From the NCBI RefSeq assembly GCF_000416235.1, contig NZ_ATLO01000007.1, positions 1 to 64,000 on the forward strand: a stretch of DNA of 64,000 bases, given 5' to 3'. The first letter of the stretch is position 1. Each line of letters starts with the position of its first letter. This document shows positions 26,173 to 35,790 of the stretch, one piece after another. A program made the position numbers and the translations under genes. This DNA is from Pseudomonas sp. CFII64 (GTDB taxonomy: Bacteria; Pseudomonadota; Gammaproteobacteria; Pseudomonadales; Pseudomonadaceae). Below the pieces are notes generated by a model. That model was not told where the DNA came from. It did no database searches and saw nothing but the letters and a program-made list of their open reading frames with translations.

Positions 26173-26496
26173 GCAACCGCTCCTGCCGGAAAAAGAGAGC
26201 GGTAATGGTACTGGCGCTATCAGCCTTGCACAAGCGAAGTACCGTACTGTGAGCATTCCCCTGAGCGATGGTTTTCGCTACCCTTCGTTCTTTGATCGGT
26301 ACTGGTCACCTGCTCGCCTCGCTCTTTTGCTCGATTTTATCGTCAGAACCCCTGCTCCAGCGCTGTTGCGGCCTGCAACGTCTTCATTATGCAGACGCAC
26401 CCCGCCGGGGTTATGGTGGATGTCCGGCGCTGTCGATCAATGAAAGGGGCCGGCAAGCCAAAAATGTACCGACCGCTCATCGTCTAGGAATGCTGC
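26173..26496. other. Divergent intergenic region dapA / gcvR
   Basis: The 324-base gap holds the promoters of dapA (minus) and gcvR (plus). The open frames across it are antisense or extension frames of the flanking genes without ribosome sites. I see no terminator or repeat in it. Confidence 0.6.
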
Positions 26497-27060
26497 ATGT
26501 CGTCCACCCCCACAGTTCGCGAACAATTCCTTGTCATCAGTGCCCTTGGCGCAAACCCCATGGAGCTGACCAACGTTCTGTGCCGCGCCAGTCATGAAAA
26601 CCGTTGCTCGGTGGTCAGCTCACGTCTGACCCGTCACGGCGAATACAGTGCGCTGGTGCTGCAGATTTCCGGTAGCTGGGATGCCTTGGCTCGCATGGAG
26701 ACCGGCCTGCCCGGCCTGTCGAAGAAGCACGCCTTCACGACCAGTGTCGTGCGCAGCGCCACGCTCGAAAGCCGTCCTGAGGCGCTGCCTTATGTCGCTT
26801 ACGTCAGTTCTGCGTATCGTCCGGACATCATCAATGAGCTGTGCCAGTTTTTCATGGACCACAACGTCGAGCTGGAAAACCTGATCTGCGACACCTATCT
26901 GGCGCCGCAAACGGGCGGCACCATGCTCAATGCGACGTTTACGGTGACCCTGCCTGCGGGCATTCAGATCAGCTGGCTGCGCGATCAATTCCTTGATTTC
27001 GCCGATGCGTTGAACCTCGATGCGCTGATCGAACCGTGGCGCCCACAAGCCCCAATGTAA
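26497..27060 (+). CDS. gcvR: Glycine cleavage system regulator GcvR (ACT-domain protein)
   Basis: A 187-residue protein with two ACT domains: residues about 8-85 (EQFLVISALGANPMELTNVL start) and about 93-180 (LPYVAYVSSAYRPDIINELC start). E. coli GcvR has the same two-ACT layout and inhibits the activator GcvA when glycine is absent; no GcvA is in the window. AGGAATG precedes the ATG. It is followed by bcp with nine bases between, and the P. aeruginosa order is the same. The role is inferred from the family. Confidence 0.85.
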   Translation: MSSTPTVREQFLVISALGANPMELTNVLCRASHENRCSVVSSRLTRHGEYSALVLQISGSWDALARMETGLPGLSKKHAFTTSVVRSATLESRPEALPYVAYVSSAYRPDIINELCQFFMDHNVELENLICDTYLAPQTGGTMLNATFTVTLPAGIQISWLRDQFLDFADALNLDALIEPWRPQAPM

Positions 27061-27069
27061 GGAAGTTTC

Positions 27070-27543
27070 ATGGCCGTAGCAGTAGATCAACCCGTCGCCG
27101 ACTTTCAGGCCCAGGCCACCAGCGGGCAAGCGGTCAGCTTGTCCGCGCTCAAGGGCCGGCAGGTCGTTGTTTATTTCTACCCCAAGGACAACACGCCGGG
27201 TTGCACCACCCAGGGCCAGGACTTCCGCGATCATGTCGCGCCCTTCGAGGCGGCCAACACGGTCATCTTCGGCGTCTCCCGGGACAGCCTGAAGACTCAC
27301 GAGAACTTCAAGGCCAAGCAATCGTTCCCGTTCGAACTGATTTCGGACAAGGACGAAGCCCTTTGCCAGCTGTTTGATGTGATCAAGCTGAAGAAGCTGT
27401 ACGGCAAAGAATACCTGGGCGTCGATCGCAGCACCTTTCTCATCGACAAGGATGGCGTGCTGCGTCACGAATGGCGCGGCGTGAAGGTGCCCGGCCATGT
27501 GGCTGCGGTGCTTGAGAAGGCTCAGGCGCTGAATAACGCCTGA
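27070..27543 (+). CDS. bcp: Thioredoxin-dependent thiol peroxidase (Bcp/PrxQ)
   Basis: A 157-residue peroxiredoxin of the PrxQ/Bcp class. The peroxidatic Cys is residue 45 in YPKDNTPGCTTQGQDF. The resolving Cys found five residues on in E. coli Bcp (Cys50) is Gln here; the other cysteine, in EALCQLFDVIKLKK near residue 98, lies elsewhere. So it works either as a one-Cys enzyme or through a different partner. It follows gcvR by nine bases with GGAAG before the ATG, so the pair is an operon. Convergent with the AI-2E family gene. Confidence 0.9.
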   Translation: MAVAVDQPVADFQAQATSGQAVSLSALKGRQVVVYFYPKDNTPGCTTQGQDFRDHVAPFEAANTVIFGVSRDSLKTHENFKAKQSFPFELISDKDEALCQLFDVIKLKKLYGKEYLGVDRSTFLIDKDGVLRHEWRGVKVPGHVAAVLEKAQALNNA

Positions 27544-27603
27544 TCAGCAACAGGTTTCGCTGCGCGCCTGCAACAGGCCCGCAGCGAATCGTGTTGCGTC
27601 TTG

Positions 27604-28674
27604 CTACAGCAAGGGCGCCACAGTGGGCTCATTGCGCGGCCAGGCGTCGAGCACGGCCTTGAACAGGGTAGCGAGGGGAATCGCGAAGAACACGCCCCAG
27701 AAGCCCAGCAGCCCGCCAAACAGCAACACCGCACAGATGATCGCCACCGGATGCAGATTGACCGCTTCTGAAAACAGCAGCGGCACCAGAACATTGCCGT
27801 CCAGCGCCTGAATCACCCCGTAGACCGCCATCAGATAGATGAACTGGTCACTCCAGCCCCACTGGAACAAGGCGATCAACGCCACTGGCACGGTAACCAC
27901 CACCGCGCCGATGTAAGGCACCACCACCGACACACCCACCAGCATCGCCAGCAAGGCTGCGTAATTGAGCCCCAGCGCCACGAACGCGATGTAGGTCACC
28001 CCGCCGCAGACGACAATCTCGATGACCTTGCCGCGAATGTAATTGGCGATCTGCCGGTTCATTTCCTCGGCGACCCGGGTGATCAGTGCGCGCTCGCGAG
28101 GCAGATAGCCACGCGCCCAACGACCGATGACTTCCCGATCCTTGAGGAAAAAGAACACCAGGATCGGCACCAGCACCAGATAAATCATGATATTGACCAG
28201 CAGTGGCAGGCTCGACAGCGAGAACGTCAGCGCCCATTGGCCAAACTTGCCGATTTCGCCCCGTGCAGCCTCGATGGCGCGCAGCACCTGCTCGTCCGAG
28301 ACCAGATGCGGATAGCGCTCAGGTAGCAGCAACAGCAACGACTGCCACTTGGCGAGCATGCCTGGCAACTCGTTGAACAACGTGATCAGTTGGTGCCAGA
28401 GCAACGGCACCAGCACCAGCAGAAACACCAGCAGCGCGCCCATGAACAAGGTGAACACCAGCGCCACCGCGCCGCCCTCGGGCACGCGCAGTCGCTCCAG
28501 CAGATTCACCAGGCCCTGCATCAGAAACGCCAGCACCATCCCGGCCAGCACCGGAGCCAACATGCCGCCCAGCGTCAGAACGATCGTGAACGCCAGAAAC
28601 AGCAATACTGCGAGCACCACCGCCTCTTCATCCGAGAAGTAGCGTTGCACCCAGTCGCGAAGCACCTTGAACAT
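27604..28674 (-). CDS. AI-2E family transporter (PerM-like permease)
   Basis: The ATG at MFKVLRDWVQRYF gives 356 residues with about eight membrane segments and a large central soluble part, including FLKDREVIGRWARGYLPRER near residues 178-197 and LGLNYAALLAMLVGVSVVVPY near 237-257, typical of the AI-2E/PerM transporter family. The upstream extension to 374 residues is non-conserved. Substrate unknown; family members export autoinducer-2 or other small molecules or Na+/H+ exchange. Downstream of the TusA-like gene in one operon. Confidence 0.85.
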   Translation of the reverse strand: MFKVLRDWVQRYFSDEEAVVLAVLLFLAFTIVLTLGGMLAPVLAGMVLAFLMQGLVNLLERLRVPEGGAVALVFTLFMGALLVFLLVLVPLLWHQLITLFNELPGMLAKWQSLLLLLPERYPHLVSDEQVLRAIEAARGEIGKFGQWALTFSLSSLPLLVNIMIYLVLVPILVFFFLKDREVIGRWARGYLPRERALITRVAEEMNRQIANYIRGKVIEIVVCGGVTYIAFVALGLNYAALLAMLVGVSVVVPYIGAVVVTVPVALIALFQWGWSDQFIYLMAVYGVIQALDGNVLVPLLFSEAVNLHPVAIICAVLLFGGLLGFWGVFFAIPLATLFKAVLDAWPRNEPTVAPLL

Positions 28675-28709
28675 CAAAAATCCTTTTGGGAAATGGAAAG
28701 CGGCCGCAG

Positions 28710-28961
28710 CTAAGCCTTGCGCAGCCAATACTGATAAACGCCGTCTTCGGCTTCTTCATGCACCAGCGTATGCCCCGCCAGCTTGGCGAAGGTACGGAAG
28801 TCACGTTGGGAACCGGCATCGGTGGCAATCACTTTAAGCACAGCGCCACTGGTCAGGCGGTTCAGCTCAAGCTTGGCCTTGAGTAGCGGCAACGGGCAGT
28901 TGAGCCCGGTTGCATCCACTTGGGCGTCGCAGGTTTGCGGGCGCGTTACAGCGTCAGACAT
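28710..28961 (-). CDS. TusA-family sulfurtransferase-like protein
   Basis: The ATG at MSDAVTRPQTCDAQV gives an 83-residue protein with the family CPxP motif: DATGLNCPLPLLKAKLEL near residues 17-34, where the Cys carries a persulfide in relatives. The fold is a small beta-alpha-beta-alpha sandwich. P. aeruginosa PA1006 occupies this position and is needed for molybdenum-cofactor-related metabolism, a role this gene may share. It is followed by the AI-2E transporter gene with 35 bases between. It diverges from bepA. Confidence 0.88.
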   Translation of the reverse strand: MSDAVTRPQTCDAQVDATGLNCPLPLLKAKLELNRLTSGAVLKVIATDAGSQRDFRTFAKLAGHTLVHEEAEDGVYQYWLRKA

Positions 28962-29109
28962 CGTTTCTCTCCAGGCAGGCACATCAAATTGCAAAGCAGC
29001 GACAAATAACCGGTCGGACCTTTCAGACAGGACACAAAGAATACCGCACTCTGGTCAGCAAGCCATTGAGCCAGCTACAGTACGGGGTCTCCAACTCAGA
29101 GCTCCATGG

Positions 29110-30543
29110 ATGAATTTTCTGCGACCCACCCTGCTGACGCTGGCCTGCCTGCTCGCTGTACCGAGCCATGCCGACGACCTGCCCTCTCTGGGCGACGCCA
29201 GTTCTTCCATCGTTTCTCCCGAACAGGAGCACCAACTGGGACGCGCCTGGCTCGGCCTGTTGCGCAGCCAGGTAGCCCAGCTGTCGGACCCGCAACTCAA
29301 GGACTTCGTCGAGACATCGGTCTATAAACTGGCCGAAACCAGCCAGGTTCAGGATCGACGCCTTGAGTTCATCCTGATCAACAGCCCGGAACTCAACGCC
29401 TTCGCTGCTCCAGGCGGGATCGTCGGGGTCAACGGCGGGCTGTTCCTCAATGCCCAGACTGAAGGCGAATATGCCTCGGTGCTTGCTCACGAACTGGCTC
29501 ACTTGTCGCAACGCCACTTCGCGCGCGGCGTGGAAGCCCAGCAACGCATGCAGGTGCCGGTAATGGCCGCCATGCTCGCCGGTATCGTCATGGCCGCCGC
29601 AGGTGCTGGCGACGCAGGCATCGCCGCCATCGCCGGCTCCCAGGCCGCGGCCATTCAAGAGCAACGACGCTTTTCCCGCCAGAACGAGCAGGAAGCTGAC
29701 CGCATCGGCATTCTCAACCTGGAAAAAGCCGGGTATGACCCGCGCAACATGCCGACCATGTTCGAGCGGCTGGCCCGTCAGTACCGCTTTGACGCCAAGC
29801 CGCCGGAATTCCTCCTGACTCACCCGGTTACCGAATCGCGCATCGCCGACACCCGCAACCGCGCCGAGCAGTCGAAACCGGGCGGCAAGGAAGACAGCCT
29901 GCGCTATCAGCTGATGCGGGCGCGAGTCGCGCTCATCTATGAAGAAACGCCGGGCATCGCCGCGAAACGCTTCCGCGCCCAGCTCACTGAAAATCCAAAA
30001 TCCGATCCGGCCCGTTACGGTCTGGCGCTCGCGCAAATCAAGGCCGGACAGCTCAATGAGGCTCGCGAAACCCTCAAGCCGCTGATCGACAAGGCGCCGA
30101 ACGACATCACTTACAACCTGACGCAGATCGATCTGGACATCACCAACAACCGCCTGGCTGACGCGCAGCAGCGGGTTGATCGAATGCTCGGCATGTTTCC
30201 GGACAACTACCCGCTGAATCAGGTGCGGGTCGACGTTTTACTCAAGCTGAATCGCAATGCCGAAGCTGAAAAGTCGCTCAACGGCCTGCTGAAAAATCGC
30301 CCTGATGATCCGGACATCTGGTACCTGGTGGCCGAAACCCGTGGCCTGAATGGCAATACCGTCGGTCTGCATCAGGCTCGTGCCGAATACTTCGCGCTGG
30401 TGGGTGATTTCCGTCAGGCGATCCAGCAACTGGACTTCGCCAAGCGCCGCTCCAACAACAACTTCCAGCTGGCTTCACGCATCGATGCCCGCCAGAAGGA
30501 GTTGCTGGATCAGGAGCGGATGGTCAAGGACTTGATGAATTAA
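29110..30543 (+). CDS. bepA: Periplasmic M48 metalloprotease/chaperone BepA (YfgC)
   Basis: Starting at MNFLRPTLLTLACLLAVPSHA the product has 477 residues: a signal peptide (cleavage after SHA, residue 21), an M48 peptidase domain with zinc site H127-E-L-A-H131 and a third ligand in NEQEAD near residue 199, and four or more tetratricopeptide repeats from about 300 to the end (ESLNGLLKNRPDDPDIWYL and similar). BepA degrades and assembles outer-membrane proteins in the periplasm. The frame continues further upstream to non-coding DNA, so the ATG after TGG is used. It sits between the divergent tusA-like gene and a REP pair next to nadA. Confidence 0.93.
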   Translation: MNFLRPTLLTLACLLAVPSHADDLPSLGDASSSIVSPEQEHQLGRAWLGLLRSQVAQLSDPQLKDFVETSVYKLAETSQVQDRRLEFILINSPELNAFAAPGGIVGVNGGLFLNAQTEGEYASVLAHELAHLSQRHFARGVEAQQRMQVPVMAAMLAGIVMAAAGAGDAGIAAIAGSQAAAIQEQRRFSRQNEQEADRIGILNLEKAGYDPRNMPTMFERLARQYRFDAKPPEFLLTHPVTESRIADTRNRAEQSKPGGKEDSLRYQLMRARVALIYEETPGIAAKRFRAQLTENPKSDPARYGLALAQIKAGQLNEARETLKPLIDKAPNDITYNLTQIDLDITNNRLADAQQRVDRMLGMFPDNYPLNQVRVDVLLKLNRNAEAEKSLNGLLKNRPDDPDIWYLVAETRGLNGNTVGLHQARAEYFALVGDFRQAIQQLDFAKRRSNNNFQLASRIDARQKELLDQERMVKDLMN

Positions 30544-30553
30544 GGCCGGTCCG

Positions 30554-30630
30554 GTAGGAGCCAACTTGTTGGCGAGGCGATATTCCTGGTTGCTCGCAAA
30601 CATCGTCTCGCGCACAAGTTCGCTCCTACA
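30554..30630. repeat. REP pair, family 2
   Basis: Arms GTAGGAGCCAACTTGTTGGC and an inverted GCACAAGTTCGCTCCTAC lie between the convergent bepA and nadA genes, with a 35-base spacer. Confidence 0.8.
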
Positions 30631-30644
30631 TTGCGGCATCGACC

Positions 30645-31703
30645 TCAAGCATTCCCCGCCAGCTTCATCCGCGCGGCGCGGGTGAAGTCCAGCATGCGCT
30701 GCAACGGACGTACGGCATTGGGGATCACCGCCGGGTCGACGAATATCTCGTTAGTCCCTTCCCGCAGGCATTGCAGCGTGCGCTCCAGGGTATTCATCGC
30801 CATCCATGGGCAATGTGCGCAACTGCGGCAGGCCGCGCCGTTGCCGGCGGTAGGCGCTTCGATGAAGATCTTGTCCGGGCACAGCTGCTGCATTTTGTAG
30901 AAAATGCCCCGATCAGTCGCAACAATGAACATCTTGTTTGGCAGCGTCTGCGCAGCGGCAATCAACTGGCTGGTGGAGCCCACTGCGTCCGCCAGATCGA
31001 TCACTGATTCCGGCGACTCCGGGTGGACCAGAATCGCCGCGTCCGGATACAGCGCTTTCATGTCTTCCAACTGCTTGGACTTGAATTCTTCGTGGACGAT
31101 GCAGGCGCCGTCCCACAGCAGCATGTCGGCACCGGTTTCCTTTTGGATGTAACGACCCAGGTGTTTGTCCGGTGCCCAGAGGATCTTCTCGCCGTTGTCC
31201 ATCAGGCTTTCAACGATTTCCAGTGCGCAACTGGAAGTCACCACCCAGTCGGCCCGGGCTTTGACCGCCGCCGAGGTATTGGCGTAAACCACCACGGTGC
31301 GCTCAGGATGCTGATCGCAAAAGGCAGAAAACTCATCCACCGGGCAACCCAGATCCAGCGAACAGGTGGCCTCCAGGGTCGGCATCAAGATGCGTTTTTC
31401 GGGATTGAGGATCTTCGCCGTTTCGCCCATGAAACGGACCCCGGCGACCAGCACGGTTTGCGCCGAATGGCTGTTGCTGAAGCGGGCCATTTCCAGGGAA
31501 TCGGACACACAGCCACCCGTTTCCTCGGCCAGGGCCTGGATAACCGGGTCGCAATAATAGTGAGCCACCAGCACGGCGTTCTGCGCCTTGAGTTCGGCAG
31601 CAATCGCAGCGCGGTAATGGGCCTGTTCGTCGAGGCTCAGCTCTTTGGGCTGCTTGGCATCGAGATGGGCCTGGACCAGAAGGCGTTCGGAAATCTGCGT
31701 CAT
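30645..31703 (-). CDS. nadA: Quinolinate synthase
   Basis: A 352-residue enzyme making quinolinate from iminoaspartate and dihydroxyacetone phosphate in NAD synthesis. The 4Fe-4S ligands are expected in the conserved [10 protein letters not shown] start, SCALEIVES and [10 protein letters not shown] segments; CRSCAHCPW near residue 290 is readable. [17 protein letters not shown] near 90 and [20 protein letters not shown] near 145 are also conserved. The start is the ATG at MTQISERLL; a GTG two codons upstream with a closer AGG site is possible. Downstream a REP pair, upstream a terminator and a tRNA-Lys-like relic. Confidence 0.95.
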   Translation of the reverse strand: MTQISERLLVQAHLDAKQPKELSLDEQAHYRAAIAAELKAQNAVLVAHYYCDPVIQALAEETGGCVSDSLEMARFSNSHSAQTVLVAGVRFMGETAKILNPEKRILMPTLEATCSLDLGCPVDEFSAFCDQHPERTVVVYANTSAAVKARADWVVTSSCALEIVESLMDNGEKILWAPDKHLGRYIQKETGADMLLWDGACIVHEEFKSKQLEDMKALYPDAAILVHPESPESVIDLADAVGSTSQLIAAAQTLPNKMFIVATDRGIFYKMQQLCPDKIFIEAPTAGNGAACRSCAHCPWMAMNTLERTLQCLREGTNEIFVDPAVIPNAVRPLQRMLDFTRAARMKLAGNA

Positions 31704-32419
31704 GTTCACTGAACCTGAAAGCGCTCTATAGCGCGTAAGGCGAGTTTACACCCGAAAGGCAGACAGCAAAAAAGCCGGAATTCCTCGTTTCTCACGGGCC
31801 TTCCAGCTTTATAAGTATGTCGACCTTGGGTCGTAGGGTTCGGATCTGATCTGGACGGCGGCAAACCGGTCGATCAAGCCGCTGAAGGCGGAGCGGATTC
31901 TAGCCAGCCCGCTATGGATTTACCAATGATTTGCGCGGCATCGAATACCACCATTAGCGGCATTGCGCCACTTATTCATCCTTTCCAGAGTCAGACTCGC
32001 GCAGCCGATATTGTTTCGAGGCTACGACATTGACGCTGCGATCCGATATCATGCCGCCCCAACAAACCGTGCTCGCGACAAATCAGCGAATTATGCACCA
32101 GCGTCGTTTCGGCAGCATGGGGCACAACGTCGCAGCGCGAACGCTTGCCGGGCGCGGCGAGCAGGTTTGCAGATGGGCCGGATATCTCGGACTTATCAGC
32201 CAATGAGTTACCAAAATCAGTGTCGCCCCAAGTAGCTGAAGCCAATGACTAATAAAAAGTCAGCACAGGCGGGACATAAAAGTGAGGCTAAGCTTTATTA
32301 AGCCTTGTGTGCCCATCACCTTCCGAAACTGGTGACGGACATCTTCCGGCTTACCGTGAGCCGCAGGATCCCTGATCAGCAAGGCAGGCGCATGGCGTCC
32401 TACCATATGGATTTACAGC
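31704..32419. other. Long intergenic region nadA / mqo
   Basis: Over 700 bases separate nadA (minus) from mqo (plus). It contains the terminator-plus-tRNA-Lys-like relic at 31768-31848 (listed). The remaining 570 bases hold the mqo leader; no gene is visible, and the open frames lack ribosome sites. An imperfect AGGCTAAGC...TTAAGCCT pair near 32285 could be a small hairpin. Confidence 0.6.
31768..31848 (-). pseudogene. tRNA-Lys-like relic with its terminator
   Basis: On the minus strand, AGCTGGAAGGCC with a TTCC-GGCT arm and six T resembles the terminator of the intact tRNA-Lys at 34.3 kb, including the shared loop sequence CACGGGCCTT. Just upstream is GGGTCGTAGGGTTCGGATCT on the plus strand, close to the tRNA-Lys 3' half text GGGTCGTGTGGGATTCGAAC. 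The rest of the tRNA cannot be traced. It reads as a decayed second copy of the tRNA-Lys 3' end, not a working gene. Confidence 0.5.
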
Positions 32420-34069
32420 ATGTTGAAGAAAGTGAACACGGCCCTGCTGGGCCTGGCCATGTCGATGGGCATCATGCCTACTCATGCAGCCGAGACCAAA
32501 AAAGTCGATGTGGTACTGATCGGCGGCGGCATCATGAGTTCGACCCTCGCGGTCTGGCTCAACGAGCTGGAACCGGGCTGGTCGATGGAAATGGTCGAGC
32601 GTCTTGACGGCGTCGCCGAAGAAAGCTCCAACGGCTGGAACAACGCCGGCACCGGTCACTCTGCCCTGGCCGAGCTGAACTACACGCCAGAAGACAAGAA
32701 CGGCAAAGTCGATATCTCCAAGGCCATCGAAATCAACGAAGCCTTTCAGATCTCGCGTCAGTTCTGGTCCTGGCAGGTCAAGAACGACGTGCTGAAGAAC
32801 CCGCGCTCGTTCATCAACTCCACGCCGCACATGAGCTTCGTGTGGGGCGACAACAACATCAAGTTCCTGAAAAAACGTTACGACGCATTGCAGGCGAGCC
32901 CGCTGTTCAGCGGCATGCAGTTCTCCGAGGACCCAGAGCAGATCAAGAAGTGGGTTCCGTTGATGATGGAAGGTCGTGATCCAGCGCAGAAACTTGCGGT
33001 CACCTGGAGCCCGATCGGCACCGACGTCAACTTTGGCGAGATCACTCGTCAGTTTGTCGGCCACCTGAAAGCGCAACCGAACTTCACGCTGAAGCTGTCC
33101 AGCGAAGTGCAGGACATCACCCGCAATAAAGACGGTTCGTGGCGCGTCGAGTACAAGAACCTGAAAGACGGCACCGAAACCACGACCGACGCCAAGTTCG
33201 TGTTCATCGGCGCGGGCGGCGGTGCCCTGCATCTGCTGCAGAAGTCGGGTATCCCGGAAGCCAAGGACTACGCGGCCTTCCCGGTTGGCGGTTCGTTCCT
33301 GGTCACCGAGAACCAGGACATCGCCATGCAGCACATGGCCAAGGCCTACGGCATCGCGTCGACCGGCGCACCGCCCATGTCGGTTCCGCACCTGGACACC
33401 CGCGTGCTGGATGGCAAGCGCGTCGTTCTGTTTGGCCCATTCGCGACCTTCTCCACCAAGTTCCTGAAAGAAGGCTCGTACCTGGATCTGCTGACCAGCA
33501 CGACCCTGCACAACATCTGGCCGATGACCAAAGTGGGTATCGAACAGTATCCGCTGGTTGAATACCTGGCTGGCCAGTTGATGCTGTCCGACGATGATCG
33601 CTATAACGCCCTGAAAGAATACTTCCCGAACGCCAAGAAAGAAGACTGGCGCCTGTGGCAAGCCGGTCAACGCGTGCAGATCATCAAGCGCGACGAAGAG
33701 AAAGGCGGCGTCCTGAAGCTGGGCACCGAGATCGTTGCGTCCCAGGATGGCAGCATTGCCGGTCTGCTCGGCGCTTCGCCTGGTGCGTCGACTGCTGCGC
33801 CAATCATGCTGAGCGTGCTTGAGAAGGTCTTCAAGGACAAAGTCGCGACACCGGCCTGGCAAGAAAAACTGCACCAGATCGTTCCGAGCTACGGCACCAA
33901 GCTGAACACCAGCCCGGAAGCCGTTGCCAAGGAATGGGCCTACACCGCCGAAGTCCTGCAACTGACTCCGCCGCCACCTGTGAACAATCAGGTCGTGGCG
34001 CCTGCTGCGGCCTCTGACAAGGCTGCAGCACCGAAGCCAAGCAATCCAGCGGCCGACATGGCGCTGTAA
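32420..34069 (+). CDS. mqo: Malate:quinone oxidoreductase
   Basis: A 549-residue FAD enzyme oxidising malate to oxaloacetate with electrons passed to quinone. [19 protein letters not shown] near residues 30-48 is the FAD-binding glycine motif, followed by [19 protein letters not shown] and [12 protein letters not shown]. The first 25 residues ([24 protein letters not shown]) look like a signal peptide ending THA-A, unlike cytosolic-face E. coli Mqo; the C-terminus is a proline/alanine-rich tail of 45 residues. A strong terminator follows. The ribosome site is weak. Pseudomonas has more than one mqo in many strains; which copy this is cannot be told. Confidence 0.92.
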   Translation: MLKKVNTALLGLAMSMGIMPTHAAETKKVDVVLIGGGIMSSTLAVWLNELEPGWSMEMVERLDGVAEESSNGWNNAGTGHSALAELNYTPEDKNGKVDISKAIEINEAFQISRQFWSWQVKNDVLKNPRSFINSTPHMSFVWGDNNIKFLKKRYDALQASPLFSGMQFSEDPEQIKKWVPLMMEGRDPAQKLAVTWSPIGTDVNFGEITRQFVGHLKAQPNFTLKLSSEVQDITRNKDGSWRVEYKNLKDGTETTTDAKFVFIGAGGGALHLLQKSGIPEAKDYAAFPVGGSFLVTENQDIAMQHMAKAYGIASTGAPPMSVPHLDTRVLDGKRVVLFGPFATFSTKFLKEGSYLDLLTSTTLHNIWPMTKVGIEQYPLVEYLAGQLMLSDDDRYNALKEYFPNAKKEDWRLWQAGQRVQIIKRDEEKGGVLKLGTEIVASQDGSIAGLLGASPGASTAAPIMLSVLEKVFKDKVATPAWQEKLHQIVPSYGTKLNTSPEAVAKEWAYTAEVLQLTPPPPVNNQVVAPAAASDKAAAPKPSNPAADMAL

Positions 34070-34084
34070 GACACCGGTAAAACA

Positions 34085-34117
34085 AAGCCCCGTCAGACAG
34101 CGTCTGACGGGGCTTTT
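34085..34117 (+). terminator. mqo terminator
   Basis: AGCCCCGTCAGA and its complement around a short loop with five T directly after mqo. Confidence 0.9.
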
Positions 34118-34149
34118 TGCTGCCTGCTTGTCGGATCCACGGCTGCCCC

Positions 34150-34173
34150 GTGGGAGCGAGCTTGCTCGCGAAG
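34150..34173. repeat. Single family 2 REP half-element
   Basis: GTGGGAGCGAGCTTGCTCGC, a palindromic single arm like the one at 21129, downstream of mqo. Confidence 0.6.
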
Positions 34174-34248
34174 AACGATAACGCGGTGTGCCTGACCCCG
34201 CCAACGGAATCGATCCGACTCGAAATCGCCTGATGAAAAAACGGACGC

Positions 34249-34290
34249 AAAAAAAAGCTGTAAGGCCACATTTTCACGGGCCTTACAGCT
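34249..34290 (-). terminator. tRNA-Lys terminator
   Basis: A 12-base perfect stem AGCTGTAAGGCC with an 11-base loop and eight T on the minus strand, 23 bases past the tRNA 3' end. Confidence 0.9.
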
Positions 34291-34312
34291 TTACAACTAC
34301 TACATCTAAAAA

Positions 34313-34388
34313 TGGTGGGTCGTGTGGGATTCGAACCTACGACCAATTGGTTAAAAGCCAACTGCTCTACCAACTGAGCTAACGACCC
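34313..34388 (-). tRNA. tRNA-Lys (anticodon TTT)
   Basis: A 76-base cloverleaf with GGGTCGT/ACGACCC acceptor stem, D-arm AGCTCAGTTGGTAGAGC, anticodon loop CTTTTAA, T-arm GTAGGTTCGAATCCCAC-type pairing and encoded CCA. In P. aeruginosa the tRNA-Lys next to queC is the attachment site of PAPI/pKLC102-type islands, and the 3' end here faces the mqo side. Confidence 0.97.
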
Positions 34389-34405
34389 TCTGTTGCGTGG
34401 CGCGT

Positions 34406-34433
34406 ATATTACTGATTTCTATGAGTAATTCAA
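34406..34433 (-). promoter_or_regulatory. Candidate promoter of tRNA-Lys
   Basis: Minus-strand TAATAT (-10, 34406-34411) and TTGAAT (-35, 34428-34433) with a 16-base spacer, 17 bases upstream of the tRNA. Both elements match only four of six positions. Confidence 0.4.
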
Positions 34434-34451
34434 CACCTAACTGTAATTAAT

Positions 34452-35126
34452 TTAAAAATAACGGGTTGGGTCAGTAATTCCGGCGTTTGCGAAGCCCTCT
34501 GCGCGCAGGCGGCAGCTGTCGCATTTGCCGCAGGCACGGCCCTGATCGTCCGCTTGATAGCAGGAAACCGTCAGGCCGTAATCGACGCCCAGACGCACTC
34601 CAGCCTGAACGATTTCGGCTTTGCTCAGATTCTGCAGCGGCGCCTGAATCGTGAAGCCGTTACCTTCAACGCCAGCCTTGGTGGCCAGATTAGCCATGCG
34701 CTGAAACGACTCGATGAATTCCGGCCGGCAATCCGGGTAACCCGAATAATCCACCGCATTGACACCGATAAAGATATCCCGTGCGCCGAGCACTTCTGCC
34801 CAGCCCAGGGCCAGTGACAGGAAAACCGTATTGCGTGCCGGAACGTACGTCACCGGAATGCCTTCGCCGGGGGTTTCCGGGACAGCGATGGAACTGTCGG
34901 TCAGCGCCGAGCCGCCCATGCCATTCAGGTTCAGGCCGATCACCTTGTGCTCGACAGCGCCAAGGTCGCGGGCGACGCGCGCAGCTGCATCAAGCTCCGA
35001 GCGGTGGCGCTGGCCATAATCAAAGCTCATGGTGTAACAGGCATAACCCTCGGCGCGGGCCATAGCCACGACGGTGGCCGAATCCAGGCCGCCAGACAAC
35101 AGGATTACCGCACGTTTTTCAGTCAT
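34452..35126 (-). CDS. queC: 7-cyano-7-deazaguanine synthase
   Basis: QueC makes preQ0 from carboxydeazaguanine with ammonia and ATP in queuosine synthesis. The start [16 protein letters not shown] gives 224 residues, the Pseudomonas length, with [11 protein letters not shown]-loop at residues 9-18 and the zinc Cys cluster [17 protein letters not shown] near 188-204. ATG codons five and more residues upstream are possible. It follows queE by a close junction and ends 63 bases before tRNA-Lys. Confidence 0.94.
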   Translation of the reverse strand: MTEKRAVILLSGGLDSATVVAMARAEGYACYTMSFDYGQRHRSELDAAARVARDLGAVEHKVIGLNLNGMGGSALTDSSIAVPETPGEGIPVTYVPARNTVFLSLALGWAEVLGARDIFIGVNAVDYSGYPDCRPEFIESFQRMANLATKAGVEGNGFTIQAPLQNLSKAEIVQAGVRLGVDYGLTVSCYQADDQGRACGKCDSCRLRAEGFANAGITDPTRYF

Positions 35127-35142
35127 GGTTGATTCACTCATC

Positions 35143-35790
35143 TCAGCGCCCCGGCTCATCGTTCCAGAGAAATTTATGCAACTGCATTTGCAGGCGTACA
35201 GGCAGGTTGTCGGCAACGATCCAGTCGGCCAGATCCCGTGCGTTCAGTTCATGGTGGCTCGGCGAAAACAGCACCTCGCCCGCGCGACGCTCCAGACCAT
35301 ACTGAATCAGCTTGGAAACCGCCCAGTCGTAGTCCTCGCGTGAACACAGCACGAATTTGACCTGATCGTTCGGGGTCAGCAGGTCGATATTTTCATAACG
35401 ATTGCGTGCGACCTCCAATGAGCCAGGCGTCTTGAGATCGAGGATGCGACTGACGCGGGTGTCCACTGCTGAGATATCAAGGGCACCGCTGGTTTCCAGC
35501 GAGACCTCGTAACCGGCATCACAGAGCCGCTTGAGCAGTGGAATGGCGTTGGGCTGGGCCAACGGCTCGCCACCGGTCACACAGACATAGCGGGGCCGGT
35601 AGCTGGCGACCTGCTCGACGATGGCGTCCAGCGTTTGAATCGTACCGCCACTGAAGGCGTAGGCACTGTCGCAATACTGGCAGCGCAACGGGCAGCCGGT
35701 AAGGCGGACAAATACAGTGGGCAGCCCAGCTGTACGTGTTTCACCCTGCAACGAGTAAAAGATTTCGGTGATACGTAATGTGTCTTGCAT
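35143..35790 (-). CDS. queE: 7-carboxy-7-deazaguanine synthase
   Basis: QueE is a radical-SAM enzyme that contracts carboxytetrahydropterin to carboxydeazaguanine. [19 protein letters not shown] starts the 215-residue protein, with the radical SAM motif [12 protein letters not shown] near residues 31-42 and the [11 protein letters not shown] glycine motif near 72-82. Its stop lies two bases before an alternative queC start, so queE-queC form an operon. The two genes follow cpoB on the same strand, but a terminator separates them. Confidence 0.94.
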   Translation of the reverse strand: MQDTLRITEIFYSLQGETRTAGLPTVFVRLTGCPLRCQYCDSAYAFSGGTIQTLDAIVEQVASYRPRYVCVTGGEPLAQPNAIPLLKRLCDAGYEVSLETSGALDISAVDTRVSRILDLKTPGSLEVARNRYENIDLLTPNDQVKFVLCSREDYDWAVSKLIQYGLERRAGEVLFSPSHHELNARDLADWIVADNLPVRLQMQLHKFLWNDEPGR

